In this document: positions 41,089 to 49,597 of the stretch, in pieces | Position numbering within the stretch: position 1 is the first letter of the stretch | Layout of the letters: every line of letters starts with the position of its first letter | Program-made: the position numbers and the translations under genes | NCBI RefSeq assembly: GCF_048551375.1 | Contig: NZ_JBLYZJ010000007.1 | Coordinates: forward strand, 97,661 to 161,660 | Length of the DNA stretch: 64,000 nt | Reading direction: 5' to 3' | Source of the DNA: Faucicola sp048551375 | Lineage (GTDB): Bacteria > Pseudomonadota > Gammaproteobacteria > Pseudomonadales > Moraxellaceae | Notes under the pieces: model-generated | The model's database searches: none | Seen by the model: the letters and a program-made list of their open reading frames with translations, nothing else | What the model was told of the DNA's origin: nothing

Positions 41089-42855
41089 ATGCCCACATTA
41101 CTCCGTAACTTTAAACAACTTTTCAACCCTAAAATCATCGAACGTGGGATTGGCTATCACAAAAACGGTGAGGTGCTAAACCTACGCAATGACTACGACA
41201 ACCATTGGACAGCCATTGTTCAAGGCAATCAGCGTTATCGAGTCGAAATCGAACTATCCAAAAATGGCTGGGGCGATATCTTTATTGATAACATGGATTG
41301 TACCTGTGAATACGAAGATAACTGCAAACACCAAGTTGCCGTATTGCTAAAACTACAAGACCAAATCCTCACCGTCAATGATACGCCCAAAACGCAAGCC
41401 CCTAGCCTTAGCGACCAACTTGCCAGTTTTGACAAAACCCAACTTATTGAATTTATCACCTATTTATCAGATAAATATCTAAACTTAGAACAAGACTGGA
41501 TATTATGGGCAAACAAACACGCCCATCAACCAAACAAAGCGACACCCCACCAAAAACCCCGATATCCCACAGATGACCAAGTCCAAAAAACCATCCAACA
41601 ACGCATTAACCGAATCTTGACCCTAGATGAATTCAACGATTGGGAAGAATTTGTGTTTGATGAGCAAAGCCAAGCCCTTGAGGATTTATTCGCTGAATTT
41701 CAGTGTCAACCGCATTATTTACGCCAAATCGCCTGTACTTGGATTGATATTGCACTTAGCACCTATGATGAGGTTTATGACGAAGTTGACGATACCTTGA
41801 TACTTTGCCTTGCCGTTTTATCCGAACAATGTTTCGCTATTAATGATTATCATGCTGACTGGTATCAAGACTTTATGCCAGTCACGTCGCAGATGGACAA
41901 CGATATGATTCAACAGCTATCGATTTTAGCAGATAGTTGGCGACAAGGTACTTTACGGGGTCAATATACCAGTGTTACCAGTATTGAGCGTTTTTGGTTT
42001 GATTTTTTGTGGAGCTTGAATCAGCAAGATGAAGCAATGAAGTGGCTGAATCAAGTGATTGAAAGAGCAGAAAAATATCAAAGCTATCAATTAGATAGCT
42101 TGCTCAAGTTTAAATGGCAAGTGCTGGATTCTTTGGGACAGGACACCCAAGCTGAAATTGATAAACACTTAAATTTACCAAAAATACGTCAATTAAAGAT
42201 TGATAGATTGCTACAAAAATCCCAGTTTGATGAAGCCATTGCCTTAATCAATGAGGGTATCCGCACGACCAAATTTCAAAACCAACAAACCACATGGTAT
42301 GAGCAGTTGGTACAGATTGGTGAGCAAATCAATGATGTAAAATTGGTACGAGAAATCAGCGAAATTTTGACTTTCAACAACTATGAACTGAATAAAAAAT
42401 ATATGGCTATTTGGAAAAATACCTTTGATAATAAAGACTGGGAGCAGGTTAGAAACACGACCCAAAACCAACTTTTAAAAGCCAAAAAATATGAAATATT
42501 GGCAAAATTTTATGACCTTGAGGGGCAAGATAATGAATTGGTTAACTTGTTAAAAAAGTTAGGCATGAAATATTTAATTGATAAATATGCTGACAAAATT
42601 GCCAAACAAGACATGACATGGTTAATAGATTTTTACCGTAAATCATGGCAACAACGTATTGACCATTTATCCAGTCGCAAAGAATATCAAACCTTTGCCA
42701 CCGAAATCAGTCAAGCGATGGCACAGTTTCCGCAAGGCAAATCGGCTTGGACAGCCAGTGTACAACATTGGATTACGCAGTTTTCCACCAAAACTGCTAA
42801 CCGTGGGCGAAAGCCTGCTTTGGTGGAAGAGTTGTCAAAAATTTTAGCGAAGTGA
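41089..42855 (+). CDS. SWIM zinc-finger protein with long helical C-terminal region
   Basis: 588 residues. The N-terminal part has the family pattern FNPKIIERGIGYHKNGEVLNL and the SWIM motif CxCx5CxH: Cys71, Cys73, Cys79 and His81. Residues from about 160 to 580 are helical, with repeated segments resembling TPR-like arrays (FDEAIALINEGIRTTKFQNQQTTWYEQLV; NKDWEQVRNTTQNQLLKAKKYEILAKFYDLEGQDNEL). SWIM domains bind nucleic acid or protein. It starts 2 bases after the TOPRIM-like gene, and all three genes end at one hairpin. SWIM proteins exist alone in many bacteria, so its membership in the cassette is suggested by spacing only. Confidence 0.88.
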   Translation: MPTLLRNFKQLFNPKIIERGIGYHKNGEVLNLRNDYDNHWTAIVQGNQRYRVEIELSKNGWGDIFIDNMDCTCEYEDNCKHQVAVLLKLQDQILTVNDTPKTQAPSLSDQLASFDKTQLIEFITYLSDKYLNLEQDWILWANKHAHQPNKATPHQKPRYPTDDQVQKTIQQRINRILTLDEFNDWEEFVFDEQSQALEDLFAEFQCQPHYLRQIACTWIDIALSTYDEVYDEVDDTLILCLAVLSEQCFAINDYHADWYQDFMPVTSQMDNDMIQQLSILADSWRQGTLRGQYTSVTSIERFWFDFLWSLNQQDEAMKWLNQVIERAEKYQSYQLDSLLKFKWQVLDSLGQDTQAEIDKHLNLPKIRQLKIDRLLQKSQFDEAIALINEGIRTTKFQNQQTTWYEQLVQIGEQINDVKLVREISEILTFNNYELNKKYMAIWKNTFDNKDWEQVRNTTQNQLLKAKKYEILAKFYDLEGQDNELVNLLKKLGMKYLIDKYADKIAKQDMTWLIDFYRKSWQQRIDHLSSRKEYQTFATEISQAMAQFPQGKSAWTASVQHWITQFSTKTANRGRKPALVEELSKILAK

Positions 42856-42865
42856 TTAAAAAATT

Positions 42866-42894
42866 AAAAAGGACGTATTCAATACGCCCTTTTT
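42866..42894. terminator. Bidirectional terminator derived from a GTATTCAATAC repeat
   Basis: AAAAAGGACGTATT pairs with AATACGCCCTTTTT (one mismatch). The core GCGTATTCAATACGCC is the same as in the dispersed hairpin repeats, suggesting a repeat used as terminator between the SWIM gene and convergent serA. Confidence 0.75.
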
Positions 42895-42910
42895 ACTTTA
42901 AAAACTTGTA

Positions 42911-44143
42911 TTAAAACAACACCCTAACACGAATGGTTTCTGGGATTTGTTTTAGGGCATCAAGGGCTTTTTGCGAATCGCCATCACCCACATCCATCAC
43001 CAAATAACCCACATCTTCTTCCGTCATCAGACTTTGAGCAAAGATATTGATATTGGCATCGGCAAACGATTTATTGATTTGCGACAATACCCCTGGTACG
43101 TTTTTATGAATGTGGAGCAAACGGTGCGTACCTTCTTTTTGTGGTAGGCTGATGTTCGGGAAGTTCACAGACGTTGCAGTATCACCCATATCTGAATAAC
43201 GCACGAATTTTTCGGCAACTTCTAGCCCAATATTGGCTTGAGCCTCTTGGGTTGAACCACCAACGTGTGGGGTCAAAATCACATTATCAAAGGCACGCAA
43301 TGGCGATTCAAATTCTTCATCAGCCGATTTTGGCTCTTTGGGGAATACGTCAATCGCCGCCCCAATGATATGACCGCTTTTGAGTGCATCTGCCAATGCG
43401 TCAATATCCACACATTTGCCACGAGCGGCATTAATCAGGTGAGATTTTGGCTTCATTTTTGCCAATTCGGTGGCGGTAATCATATTGCGAGTGCTTGGTA
43501 AGTCTGGCACGTGTAGCGTGACCACATCGGCATTCGCCAACAGTTCATCAAGGCTTGCGACTTGGCGAGCGTTACCCAATGGTAATTTGGTGATGACATC
43601 ATGGTAGATGACTTTCATGCCTAGGCTTTCTGCCAATACTGATAGCTGTGAGCCGATTGAGCCATAGCCGACAATCCCCAAGGTTTTGCCACGCACTTCG
43701 TAGCTGTCTTTGGCAGATTTATTCCAACCGCCACGATGTACAACGGCATTTTTTTCTGGGATACCACGCATTAGCATGATGATTTCGGCAAGTACCAATT
43801 CTGCGACTGAGCGAGTGTTTGAGAATGGGGCGTTAAACACAGGAATCCCAAGCTCACGAGCCGAATCCAAATCGACTTGGTTTGTACCAATACAAAAACA
43901 GCCAATCGCAATGAGTTTTTCGGCTTTTTCGAGGATGTCTTTGGTTAAGTTGGTGCGTGAGCGAATGCCAATAAAGTGTGCGTCTTTGATTTTTTCGGCA
44001 AGTTCTTCTGGGTCGAGGGCGGTGCTGATGTTTTCAATGTTGTTGTACCCTGCTTGGTGCAACACTTTGAACGCATTGTCATGCAAGCCTTCGAGCATTA
44101 GAAAACGGATTTTGTCTTTTTCGAGCGAAAGATTTTGTGCCAT
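42911..44143 (-). CDS. serA: D-3-phosphoglycerate dehydrogenase SerA
   Basis: First enzyme of serine synthesis; in several bacteria it also reduces 2-oxoglutarate to D-2-hydroxyglutarate. From the ATG at 44143, with AGAGG 6 bases ahead, it has 410 residues, equal to E. coli SerA; an in-frame ATG at 44254 would add 37 residues. The NAD site GIVGYGSIGSQL, the catalytic region NAARGKCVDIDALADALKSG and LTPHVGGSTQEAQ, and the C-terminal ACT domain (HRLLHIHKNVPGVLSQINKSF) are all present, the last implying feedback inhibition by serine. It is divergent from two genes ending in a D-2-hydroxyglutarate dehydrogenase-like enzyme. Confidence 0.96.
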   Translation of the reverse strand: MAQNLSLEKDKIRFLMLEGLHDNAFKVLHQAGYNNIENISTALDPEELAEKIKDAHFIGIRSRTNLTKDILEKAEKLIAIGCFCIGTNQVDLDSARELGIPVFNAPFSNTRSVAELVLAEIIMLMRGIPEKNAVVHRGGWNKSAKDSYEVRGKTLGIVGYGSIGSQLSVLAESLGMKVIYHDVITKLPLGNARQVASLDELLANADVVTLHVPDLPSTRNMITATELAKMKPKSHLINAARGKCVDIDALADALKSGHIIGAAIDVFPKEPKSADEEFESPLRAFDNVILTPHVGGSTQEAQANIGLEVAEKFVRYSDMGDTATSVNFPNISLPQKEGTHRLLHIHKNVPGVLSQINKSFADANINIFAQSLMTEEDVGYLVMDVGDGDSQKALDALKQIPETIRVRVLF

Positions 44144-44309
44144 GATTACCTCTTTTTTAAGGTTTTGCAGGGGGATGGTGCTTTTTGGAATGGGGAATAT
44201 GGTATCATAAATGCGAATAAATTTGTGCTGAATATCGATAACATTAAACGGCATAAGGTCTAACTTTTGGTGTTAATACGGTTAAATTTTTGATAAAAAG
44301 GAAAATAAA

Positions 44310-44645
44310 ATGATAGCGTTAGATTTTGCCCCAGAAAAGCAAGCCGTCATTGAGCAAGCTTCGCAAATCGCAGGCATGGCGATGGCAGATTTTATTCAAG
44401 AATATGCCTATCAAAATGCTTTAATGTTGTTGGATTCACAACAACCCATTTATACCAATAAGACCGAAGAACCGACAGGTGAACTGAATTTTTATACCAT
44501 GTGGCAAGACCGTTTTAGCGATACGGACGATATCGAACAGCAACAAAAAGAAGTCAATGCCCTATTAAATCAAATGAGCAAGGGACGTAATTTTTTATCA
44601 GTTTATTCCAAAATTAAAATTCATCCCATTTTTTCTCATTCCTAA
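44310..44645 (+). CDS. DUF1778-like (TacA-type) ribbon-helix-helix protein without a toxin
   Basis: 111 residues. The N-terminal part LDFAPEKQAVIEQASQIAGMAMADFIQEYAYQNAL resembles the DUF1778 antitoxins that partner GNAT toxins. The middle is acidic (TGELNFYTMWQDRFSDTDDIEQQQKEVNALLNQM), and the last 20 residues, after GRNFLSVYSKIKIHP, are basic and look unrelated to the family. No acetyltransferase toxin lies next to it; the following gene is a flavin dehydrogenase. It may be an orphan antitoxin, a stand-alone regulator, or part of a degraded pair. AAGGAAAATAAA precedes the ATG. Confidence 0.7.
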   Translation: MIALDFAPEKQAVIEQASQIAGMAMADFIQEYAYQNALMLLDSQQPIYTNKTEEPTGELNFYTMWQDRFSDTDDIEQQQKEVNALLNQMSKGRNFLSVYSKIKIHPIFSHS

Positions 44646-44683
44646 TGCCTAATTTAGAAAACTTAGTGTAAAGAGTACCAAAG

Positions 44684-46078
44684 ATGACCATCCAAACCCT
44701 TATCGACCATCTTACCGCCCAAGGTTTTGACGAACAGCAAATCAAAACCGATGCCGACAGCCTCGCCTTTTGGGGCAAAGACTGGACAAAACACTTTGAA
44801 CCCAACGCCAGTGCGATTTTATTCCCAAAATCCACCGAACAAGTGCAAACCATCGTCAAACAATGTAACGCACTCGGCATTGTCATTACCCCAAGTGGCG
44901 GACGTACTGGGCTATCGGCTGGGGCAGTTGCCAGTAACGGTGAAGTGGTGGTCAGCCTTGATAAAATGCACAAAGTCATTGACTTCTACCCTGCTGACCG
45001 CCTTGTTCATGTCGAAGCAGGTATCGTCACCAAAGCCTTGCAAGACTATGCCGAGGAGCAAGGGCTGTACTACCCTGTCGATTTTGCCTCCGCAGGCTCA
45101 AGCCAAATCGGTGGCAACATCGGCACGAATGCAGGCGGTATCAAGGTGATTCGCTACGGCATGACTCGCAACTGGGTCGCAGGCTTGACCGTGGTCACAG
45201 GCAAAGGCGATATCCTCAAGCTCAATAACGGCATGATAAAAAACGCCACAGGCTATGATTTACGCCAGTTATTGATTGGGGCAGAGGGAACGCTCGGCAT
45301 CGTCACCGAAGCCCAAATCCGCCTCGAACGCCCACCCAAAAACCTCACCGTCATGGTACTAGGCGTGCCAGCCTTTGCCAATGTCATGCAGATTTTGTCC
45401 GCCTTTCAAAGCCAAATGGATTTGACCGCTTTTGAATTTTTTGATGAGGTGGCAGTCGAGAAACTACTCGCCACAGGTCATGTGCATAAGCCGTTTGAAA
45501 CCGATGCCCCATTTTATGCCTTGCTCGAATTTGAAGCCCCGTATGAGCAAATCATGGACACCGCCATGCAGATTTTTGAGGACTGTATGGCAGCGGGTTG
45601 GGTGCTAGATGGTGTGATGAGCCAGTCGATTCACCAAGCCCAAGAGCTATGGAAACTGCGTGAGTATATCTCTGAAACCATCTCAGTGTTTACCCCTTAC
45701 AAAAATGACGTATCGGTGCTAATCACCCATGTGCCTGATTTTATTGCCGATATTGATAAAATCGTCAGCGAAAATTACCCAGATTTCCAAGTGTGTTGGT
45801 TTGGGCATATTGGTGATGGCAATTTGCATTTGAACATCCTAAAACCTGATACGATGAGCAAGGAAGAGTTTTTTGAGAAATGCCAAGTGGTAAATGTCAA
45901 AGTGTTTGAAACCGTGCAGAAATATGGCGGTTCGATTTCGGCAGAGCATGGCGTGGGCATGACCAAAAAACCGTATCTCACTTATACTCGCTCGGCAACG
46001 GAAATTGACTATCTGCGTGGCGTGAAAGCGGTATTTGACCCCAATGGCATTATGAATAAAGGGAAAATTTTTGATTGA
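44684..46078 (+). CDS. FAD-linked D-2-hydroxyacid dehydrogenase, probably D-2-hydroxyglutarate dehydrogenase
   Basis: 464 residues of the vanillyl-alcohol-oxidase/GlcD family. The FAD domain has TPSGGRTGLSAGAVASNGEVVVSLDKM (about 66-92) and GGNIGTNAGGIKVIRYG with its flavin contacts; the C-terminal part has the metal-binding HIGDGNLHLNI and SISAEHGVGMTKKPYL. By length and motif it matches D-lactate and D-2-hydroxyglutarate dehydrogenases. Its place beside divergent serA favours D-2-hydroxyglutarate: SerA produces that compound and this enzyme would recycle it to 2-oxoglutarate, a coupling described in Pseudomonas. The substrate is therefore inferred from context. Confidence 0.88.
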   Translation: MTIQTLIDHLTAQGFDEQQIKTDADSLAFWGKDWTKHFEPNASAILFPKSTEQVQTIVKQCNALGIVITPSGGRTGLSAGAVASNGEVVVSLDKMHKVIDFYPADRLVHVEAGIVTKALQDYAEEQGLYYPVDFASAGSSQIGGNIGTNAGGIKVIRYGMTRNWVAGLTVVTGKGDILKLNNGMIKNATGYDLRQLLIGAEGTLGIVTEAQIRLERPPKNLTVMVLGVPAFANVMQILSAFQSQMDLTAFEFFDEVAVEKLLATGHVHKPFETDAPFYALLEFEAPYEQIMDTAMQIFEDCMAAGWVLDGVMSQSIHQAQELWKLREYISETISVFTPYKNDVSVLITHVPDFIADIDKIVSENYPDFQVCWFGHIGDGNLHLNILKPDTMSKEEFFEKCQVVNVKVFETVQKYGGSISAEHGVGMTKKPYLTYTRSATEIDYLRGVKAVFDPNGIMNKGKIFD

Positions 46079-46241
46079 CGATAGAGGCTATAGCATGGGT
46101 TAGCGACAAGTTCAGAAAAAAGTTTATTCATGTTATATTCAGAAATTTGAAATATTTTCAAGAGATTATATTGATAAACATGATTATCTAAGCTAAATTA
46201 AATAAGCAGGATTACTTACAATTTCTATTAAGGACAAACCA

Positions 46242-46640
46242 ATGAAGCTTTTTAAAACAACTTTATTCACTAGTGGTTTATTATTGATGAGCGTAGCCCA
46301 TGCTGATTGTGTTTCCTCTCTCAATCTTCAAGACCTAAACGCTCAGTTAGCGAACTCCAATCAATATTATGCTAAAGTAAAATCGCCTGTACAATGCAAA
46401 AGCCCTAAGTCTGCTTATGATAAAGCCGTTTGTAGCGACCCAAAGCTCAAAACCTTAGATTTACTGGCACTTCGTGCAGATGTTTATGCGTATGAAAACG
46501 CCACAGCGACTGAACTTACAGGCAAAAAATTAACAGCAGAAATTAATGAATCGCATAAGTATCATCAAAAAGCAAAAACTAAAGAAGCTATTTGCAAAAC
46601 CTTATTAGAAACTGACAGTATTGATAGTGTTTGGAAATAA
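46242..46640 (+). CDS. Small exported Cys-rich protein with LprI-like motif
   Basis: 132 residues with a signal peptide (MKLFKTTLFTSGLLLMSVAHA). The mature part contains VQCKSPKSAYDKAVCSDPKLKTLDLLALR, which resembles the DUF1311/LprI pattern FxCxxAxxxxExxICxxxxLxxLDxxL found in lysozyme-inhibitor-like and other envelope proteins. Four Cys residues suggest disulfides in the periplasm. AAGGAC precedes the ATG. It overlaps or abuts a tiny downstream ORF. Function unknown; the LprI link is a motif-level resemblance. Confidence 0.75.
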   Translation: MKLFKTTLFTSGLLLMSVAHADCVSSLNLQDLNAQLANSNQYYAKVKSPVQCKSPKSAYDKAVCSDPKLKTLDLLALRADVYAYENATATELTGKKLTAEINESHKYHQKAKTKEAICKTLLETDSIDSVWK

Positions 46641-46645
46641 AAGCA

Positions 46646-46822
46646 GTGAACACTGACTATAAAAAAGAATTTTTGCAATTTACTGATAACATTCCAGTTT
46701 ATTATCTTAGCGAAAATGAAATTGAGTTGGTAAATGAAATGCTTGGTGACACTATGCCAGCCAATGACGAATTAAAACAGTTGTTAGCATTAGGTGAAAA
46801 GTTACTGACAAAAAGTGCTTGA
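46646..46822 (+). CDS. Small hypothetical protein downstream of the exported Cys-rich protein
   Basis: 58 residues from a GTG at 46646 (a TTG at 46631 is an alternative that overlaps the previous gene by 10 bases). Acidic, helical: FLQFTDNIPVYYLSENEIELVNEMLGDTMPANDELKQLLALGEKLL. A family of short DUF1778-partner-like or phage-like proteins could be imagined, but nothing was recognised. A terminator follows 16 bases on, which supports it as the end of a two-gene transcript. Confidence 0.55.
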   Translation: MNTDYKKEFLQFTDNIPVYYLSENEIELVNEMLGDTMPANDELKQLLALGEKLLTKSA

Positions 46823-46838
46823 TTCAAAAAGACTTACC

Positions 46839-46868
46839 AAAAAGGGGTATTAACTAATACCCTTTTTT
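46839..46868. terminator. Terminator after the small hypothetical gene
   Basis: AAAAAGGGGTATT pairs with AATACCCTTTTTT over AACT, followed by GC. Strong stem. Confidence 0.9.
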
Positions 46869-46907
46869 GCTATGGTACGCTTTTAAATTTATCCAAAAAT
46901 AATAACA

Positions 46908-48371
46908 ATGACAACCAAAAATAACCCATTATCTAAGCCCCTCAAAGTCGCCATCATCGGCGGTGGCGTGGCAGGCTCGACCATCGCCATTCGCCTCGCC
47001 ATGACAGGGGCGACCGTGCATTTATTCGAGAAAAATGCCAGTCTTATCAACGCCCCACCCATGTGCCACCTCCACGCAGGGGGCAATCTGTACCGAGAAA
47101 TCAGCGATGACGACTGCAAAACCCTCATGTGTCAATGTATCGACATCGCTCGGCTATATCCACATAGCATTGACGTACGTCCCACCATTATCGCTGTGCC
47201 AACACGAGATACACAAACCGCCAGTGATTTATTACCACGCCTAAAATTATTGCAAACCTTTTACCAAACCTTGATTGAGCAAAACCCCAGTCATCAAGTA
47301 TTAGGCAAAGCCGAAGATTACTACCGTGTTTATCAGCGTGACGAGTTGGAAAGTTTAGCCAAATGTGACCTTGTAGCGAATCCACAAACCACGGATGATT
47401 GGCTGATTGGTTACGCCAAACTGGTGGATTTGGACAAACTGCAATACCCTGTGATAGCGGTGCAAGAATACGGCTGGAATATTTTTCGGCTATCGGCTTC
47501 AGCTCATTTGCAGTTAGACAATTTACCAAACGCCCACGTTTTGACCCATACCAAAGTGACTGATTTAACCCAATCAGAAAACGGTTGGCAAATAACTGTT
47601 GAAACAAACCAAACCGAACAAGCCGAAGTCAAAACCTTTAATGTTGATTATGTCATCAACGCCTGCGGTTTTCGCACAGGTATAATTGATGATAAAGTGG
47701 GCGTGAAAGTCGAGCGGATGGTCGAGTTTAAAGCTTCGTATTTGGCATATTGGCAAAATTTTGGCTATCCACTGCCTGAGATGATTTTTCATGGTGAACG
47801 TGGCACACCACACGGCATGGCACAGTTTACCCCCTATCCCAATGGGATTTTCCAATTACATGGCATGACCGAAGCCATTACCCTGTTTAAAGATGGCTTA
47901 AGCAAAAGCACCGACACCAGTTCGCAACCGCCCATCAATCCGCAATACCTCGACTATATCGAGAACGGTTGGGATAAATCCACCTTGCAAAATCGCACGC
48001 AAAAGGCGATTGATTATGTGGCGGAATTTATCCCCAATTTTGCGACAGCGACACCGATTGATAATGCGTTATATGGTGGTCAGCAAGTGCCGAGCGATGA
48101 TATCAGCGTGCGTGTGGCGGATTTGCAAGTATTTGCGGATAAACGTTATGCGATTGCCGAAAACGTCAAAGCCAACTCCGCCCTTGACGTGGCGGATGGC
48201 GTGGTGGAAGCCTTGATTGAGGGGAAACTATTGCCGATTGAGGCTCGTAAGCGGTTGAGTTGGCAAGTGATTGAAGTGGAGGAAGTGAACACCCTCGCCC
48301 ACCAATTGGCAAATCAACGAGGTTATCCACTAGCGATGGCGAAAGTGAGTCAAGCCTTAACGCAATTTTAA
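46908..48371 (+). CDS. FAD-dependent oxidoreductase of unknown substrate
   Basis: 487 residues. The N-terminal Rossmann motif KVAIIGGGVAGSTIAIRLAMTGATVHLFEK (about 13-42) binds FAD, followed by CHLHAGGNLYREIS. The middle has KLVDLDKLQYPVIAVQEYGWNIFRLSASAHLQL and VDYVINACGFRTG, as in DAO-type amine/hydroxyacid oxidases. No clear substrate motif was recognised, so no reaction is assigned. The last 15 bases overlap the end of convergent mraY, with no terminator between them. Cytoplasmic, no signal peptide. Confidence 0.85.
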   Translation: MTTKNNPLSKPLKVAIIGGGVAGSTIAIRLAMTGATVHLFEKNASLINAPPMCHLHAGGNLYREISDDDCKTLMCQCIDIARLYPHSIDVRPTIIAVPTRDTQTASDLLPRLKLLQTFYQTLIEQNPSHQVLGKAEDYYRVYQRDELESLAKCDLVANPQTTDDWLIGYAKLVDLDKLQYPVIAVQEYGWNIFRLSASAHLQLDNLPNAHVLTHTKVTDLTQSENGWQITVETNQTEQAEVKTFNVDYVINACGFRTGIIDDKVGVKVERMVEFKASYLAYWQNFGYPLPEMIFHGERGTPHGMAQFTPYPNGIFQLHGMTEAITLFKDGLSKSTDTSSQPPINPQYLDYIENGWDKSTLQNRTQKAIDYVAEFIPNFATATPIDNALYGGQQVPSDDISVRVADLQVFADKRYAIAENVKANSALDVADGVVEALIEGKLLPIEARKRLSWQVIEVEEVNTLAHQLANQRGYPLAMAKVSQALTQF

Positions 48372-49475
48372 TGTCATCAATCCCAAAATCACAAGGATAA
48401 TGGTAATAATCCAAAAGCGTGCAACGACTTGGGTTTCTTGCCAGCCACCCAATTCAAAATGGTGGTGCAAAGGGGCCATACGGAAAATTCGTTTTTTACG
48501 CAATTTGTAAGAGCCGACCTGTAGCATCACCGAAATCGCCTCCGCCACAAATAATCCACCCATGATAAATAGCACAAATTCTTGGCGAGTCATCACCGCA
48601 ATTGTACCAAGCATACCGCCTAACGCCAATGAGCCAACATCGCCCATAAATACCTGAGCAGGTGGTGCATTAAACCATAAAAAGCCCAACCCTGCCCCTA
48701 TCATCGCACCGCAAACCACAGTGACTTCGGCATTATAAGCAATAAAAGGAACGTGCATATAATTGGCAAAATTGGCATGACCAGAAATATAGGCAAACAC
48801 GCCAAGCCCTGCCGATACCAACACCACAGGGAAAATCGCCAAACCGTCCAAACCATCGGTGAGATTGACCGCATTGGATGTGCCATTAATCACAAAATAG
48901 GTAAAAATAATAAACGCCAAGCCAAACGGCACAGCCGAGAACGGAATGGATAAATTTTTGAACAATGGAATCAGCAAATCTTGCATCGCATTGGCAGTGG
49001 CAATATGCGTTTGCTGAGTGGCAATAAAATACAGCGAAATACCGACAAATAACGCCCCAATGGATAACCAAAAGTATTTTTTACGAGCAATCAAGCCATC
49101 AGGATTTTTATGCTTGATTTTTAGCCAGTCATCCGCCCAACCGACTGCCCCAAAGATTACCAACACCACCATCAAAATCCATACATACGGATTGGCAAGG
49201 TTCGCCCATAGCAAGGTCGTCACCAAGATACTGGCCAAAATCAGCACCCCACCCATCGTTGGTGTGCCTTTTTTGGCAAGGTGGCTTTGAGGCCCGTCTT
49301 CACGAATCGCTTGTCCAAACTTGAGGGTATGCAACTTGGCGATAACACGCCCACCAAACGCCATACTAAAACCCAATGCCGTCAATACTGCCAACAACAC
49401 TCGTAAGGTCAGTGATGATACTGCCGAAAATGGCGAGTAAAACTGTCCTAACCATTCAAATAACCACAATAGCAC
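48357..49475 (-). CDS. mraY: Phospho-N-acetylmuramoyl-pentapeptide transferase MraY
   Basis: Inner-membrane enzyme that makes lipid I from UDP-MurNAc-pentapeptide and undecaprenyl phosphate. It has 372 residues with about ten helices. Motifs: GTPTMGGVLI, the Asp-rich VGWADDWLKI, NAVNLTDGLDGLA, FMGDVGSLALG and MAPLHHHFELGGW. It is the last dcw gene here; murD, ftsW and murG do not follow. It ends convergent with, and overlapping, an oxidoreductase gene. Confidence 0.97.
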   Translation of the reverse strand: MLLWLFEWLGQFYSPFSAVSSLTLRVLLAVLTALGFSMAFGGRVIAKLHTLKFGQAIREDGPQSHLAKKGTPTMGGVLILASILVTTLLWANLANPYVWILMVVLVIFGAVGWADDWLKIKHKNPDGLIARKKYFWLSIGALFVGISLYFIATQQTHIATANAMQDLLIPLFKNLSIPFSAVPFGLAFIIFTYFVINGTSNAVNLTDGLDGLAIFPVVLVSAGLGVFAYISGHANFANYMHVPFIAYNAEVTVVCGAMIGAGLGFLWFNAPPAQVFMGDVGSLALGGMLGTIAVMTRQEFVLFIMGGLFVAEAISVMLQVGSYKLRKKRIFRMAPLHHHFELGGWQETQVVARFWIITIILVILGLMTLKLR

Positions 49476-49597
49476 AAGGTTTCTCCTTTGGGGTGGTCTG
49501 CTTATTGTTAAAATTTACTAAAAATGCAATATTGTAAAAAAATTCTTGTGAAAAATCACGTAAAATTATGCGTATTTTCAAGTGAATAGCTAACCAC

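Noticed and set aside
44310..44683. Complete toxin-antitoxin pair with the DUF1778-like gene
   Set aside because: No toxin ORF lies on either strand next to it; the minus-strand ORF at 44614-44979 is the shadow of the dehydrogenase gene.
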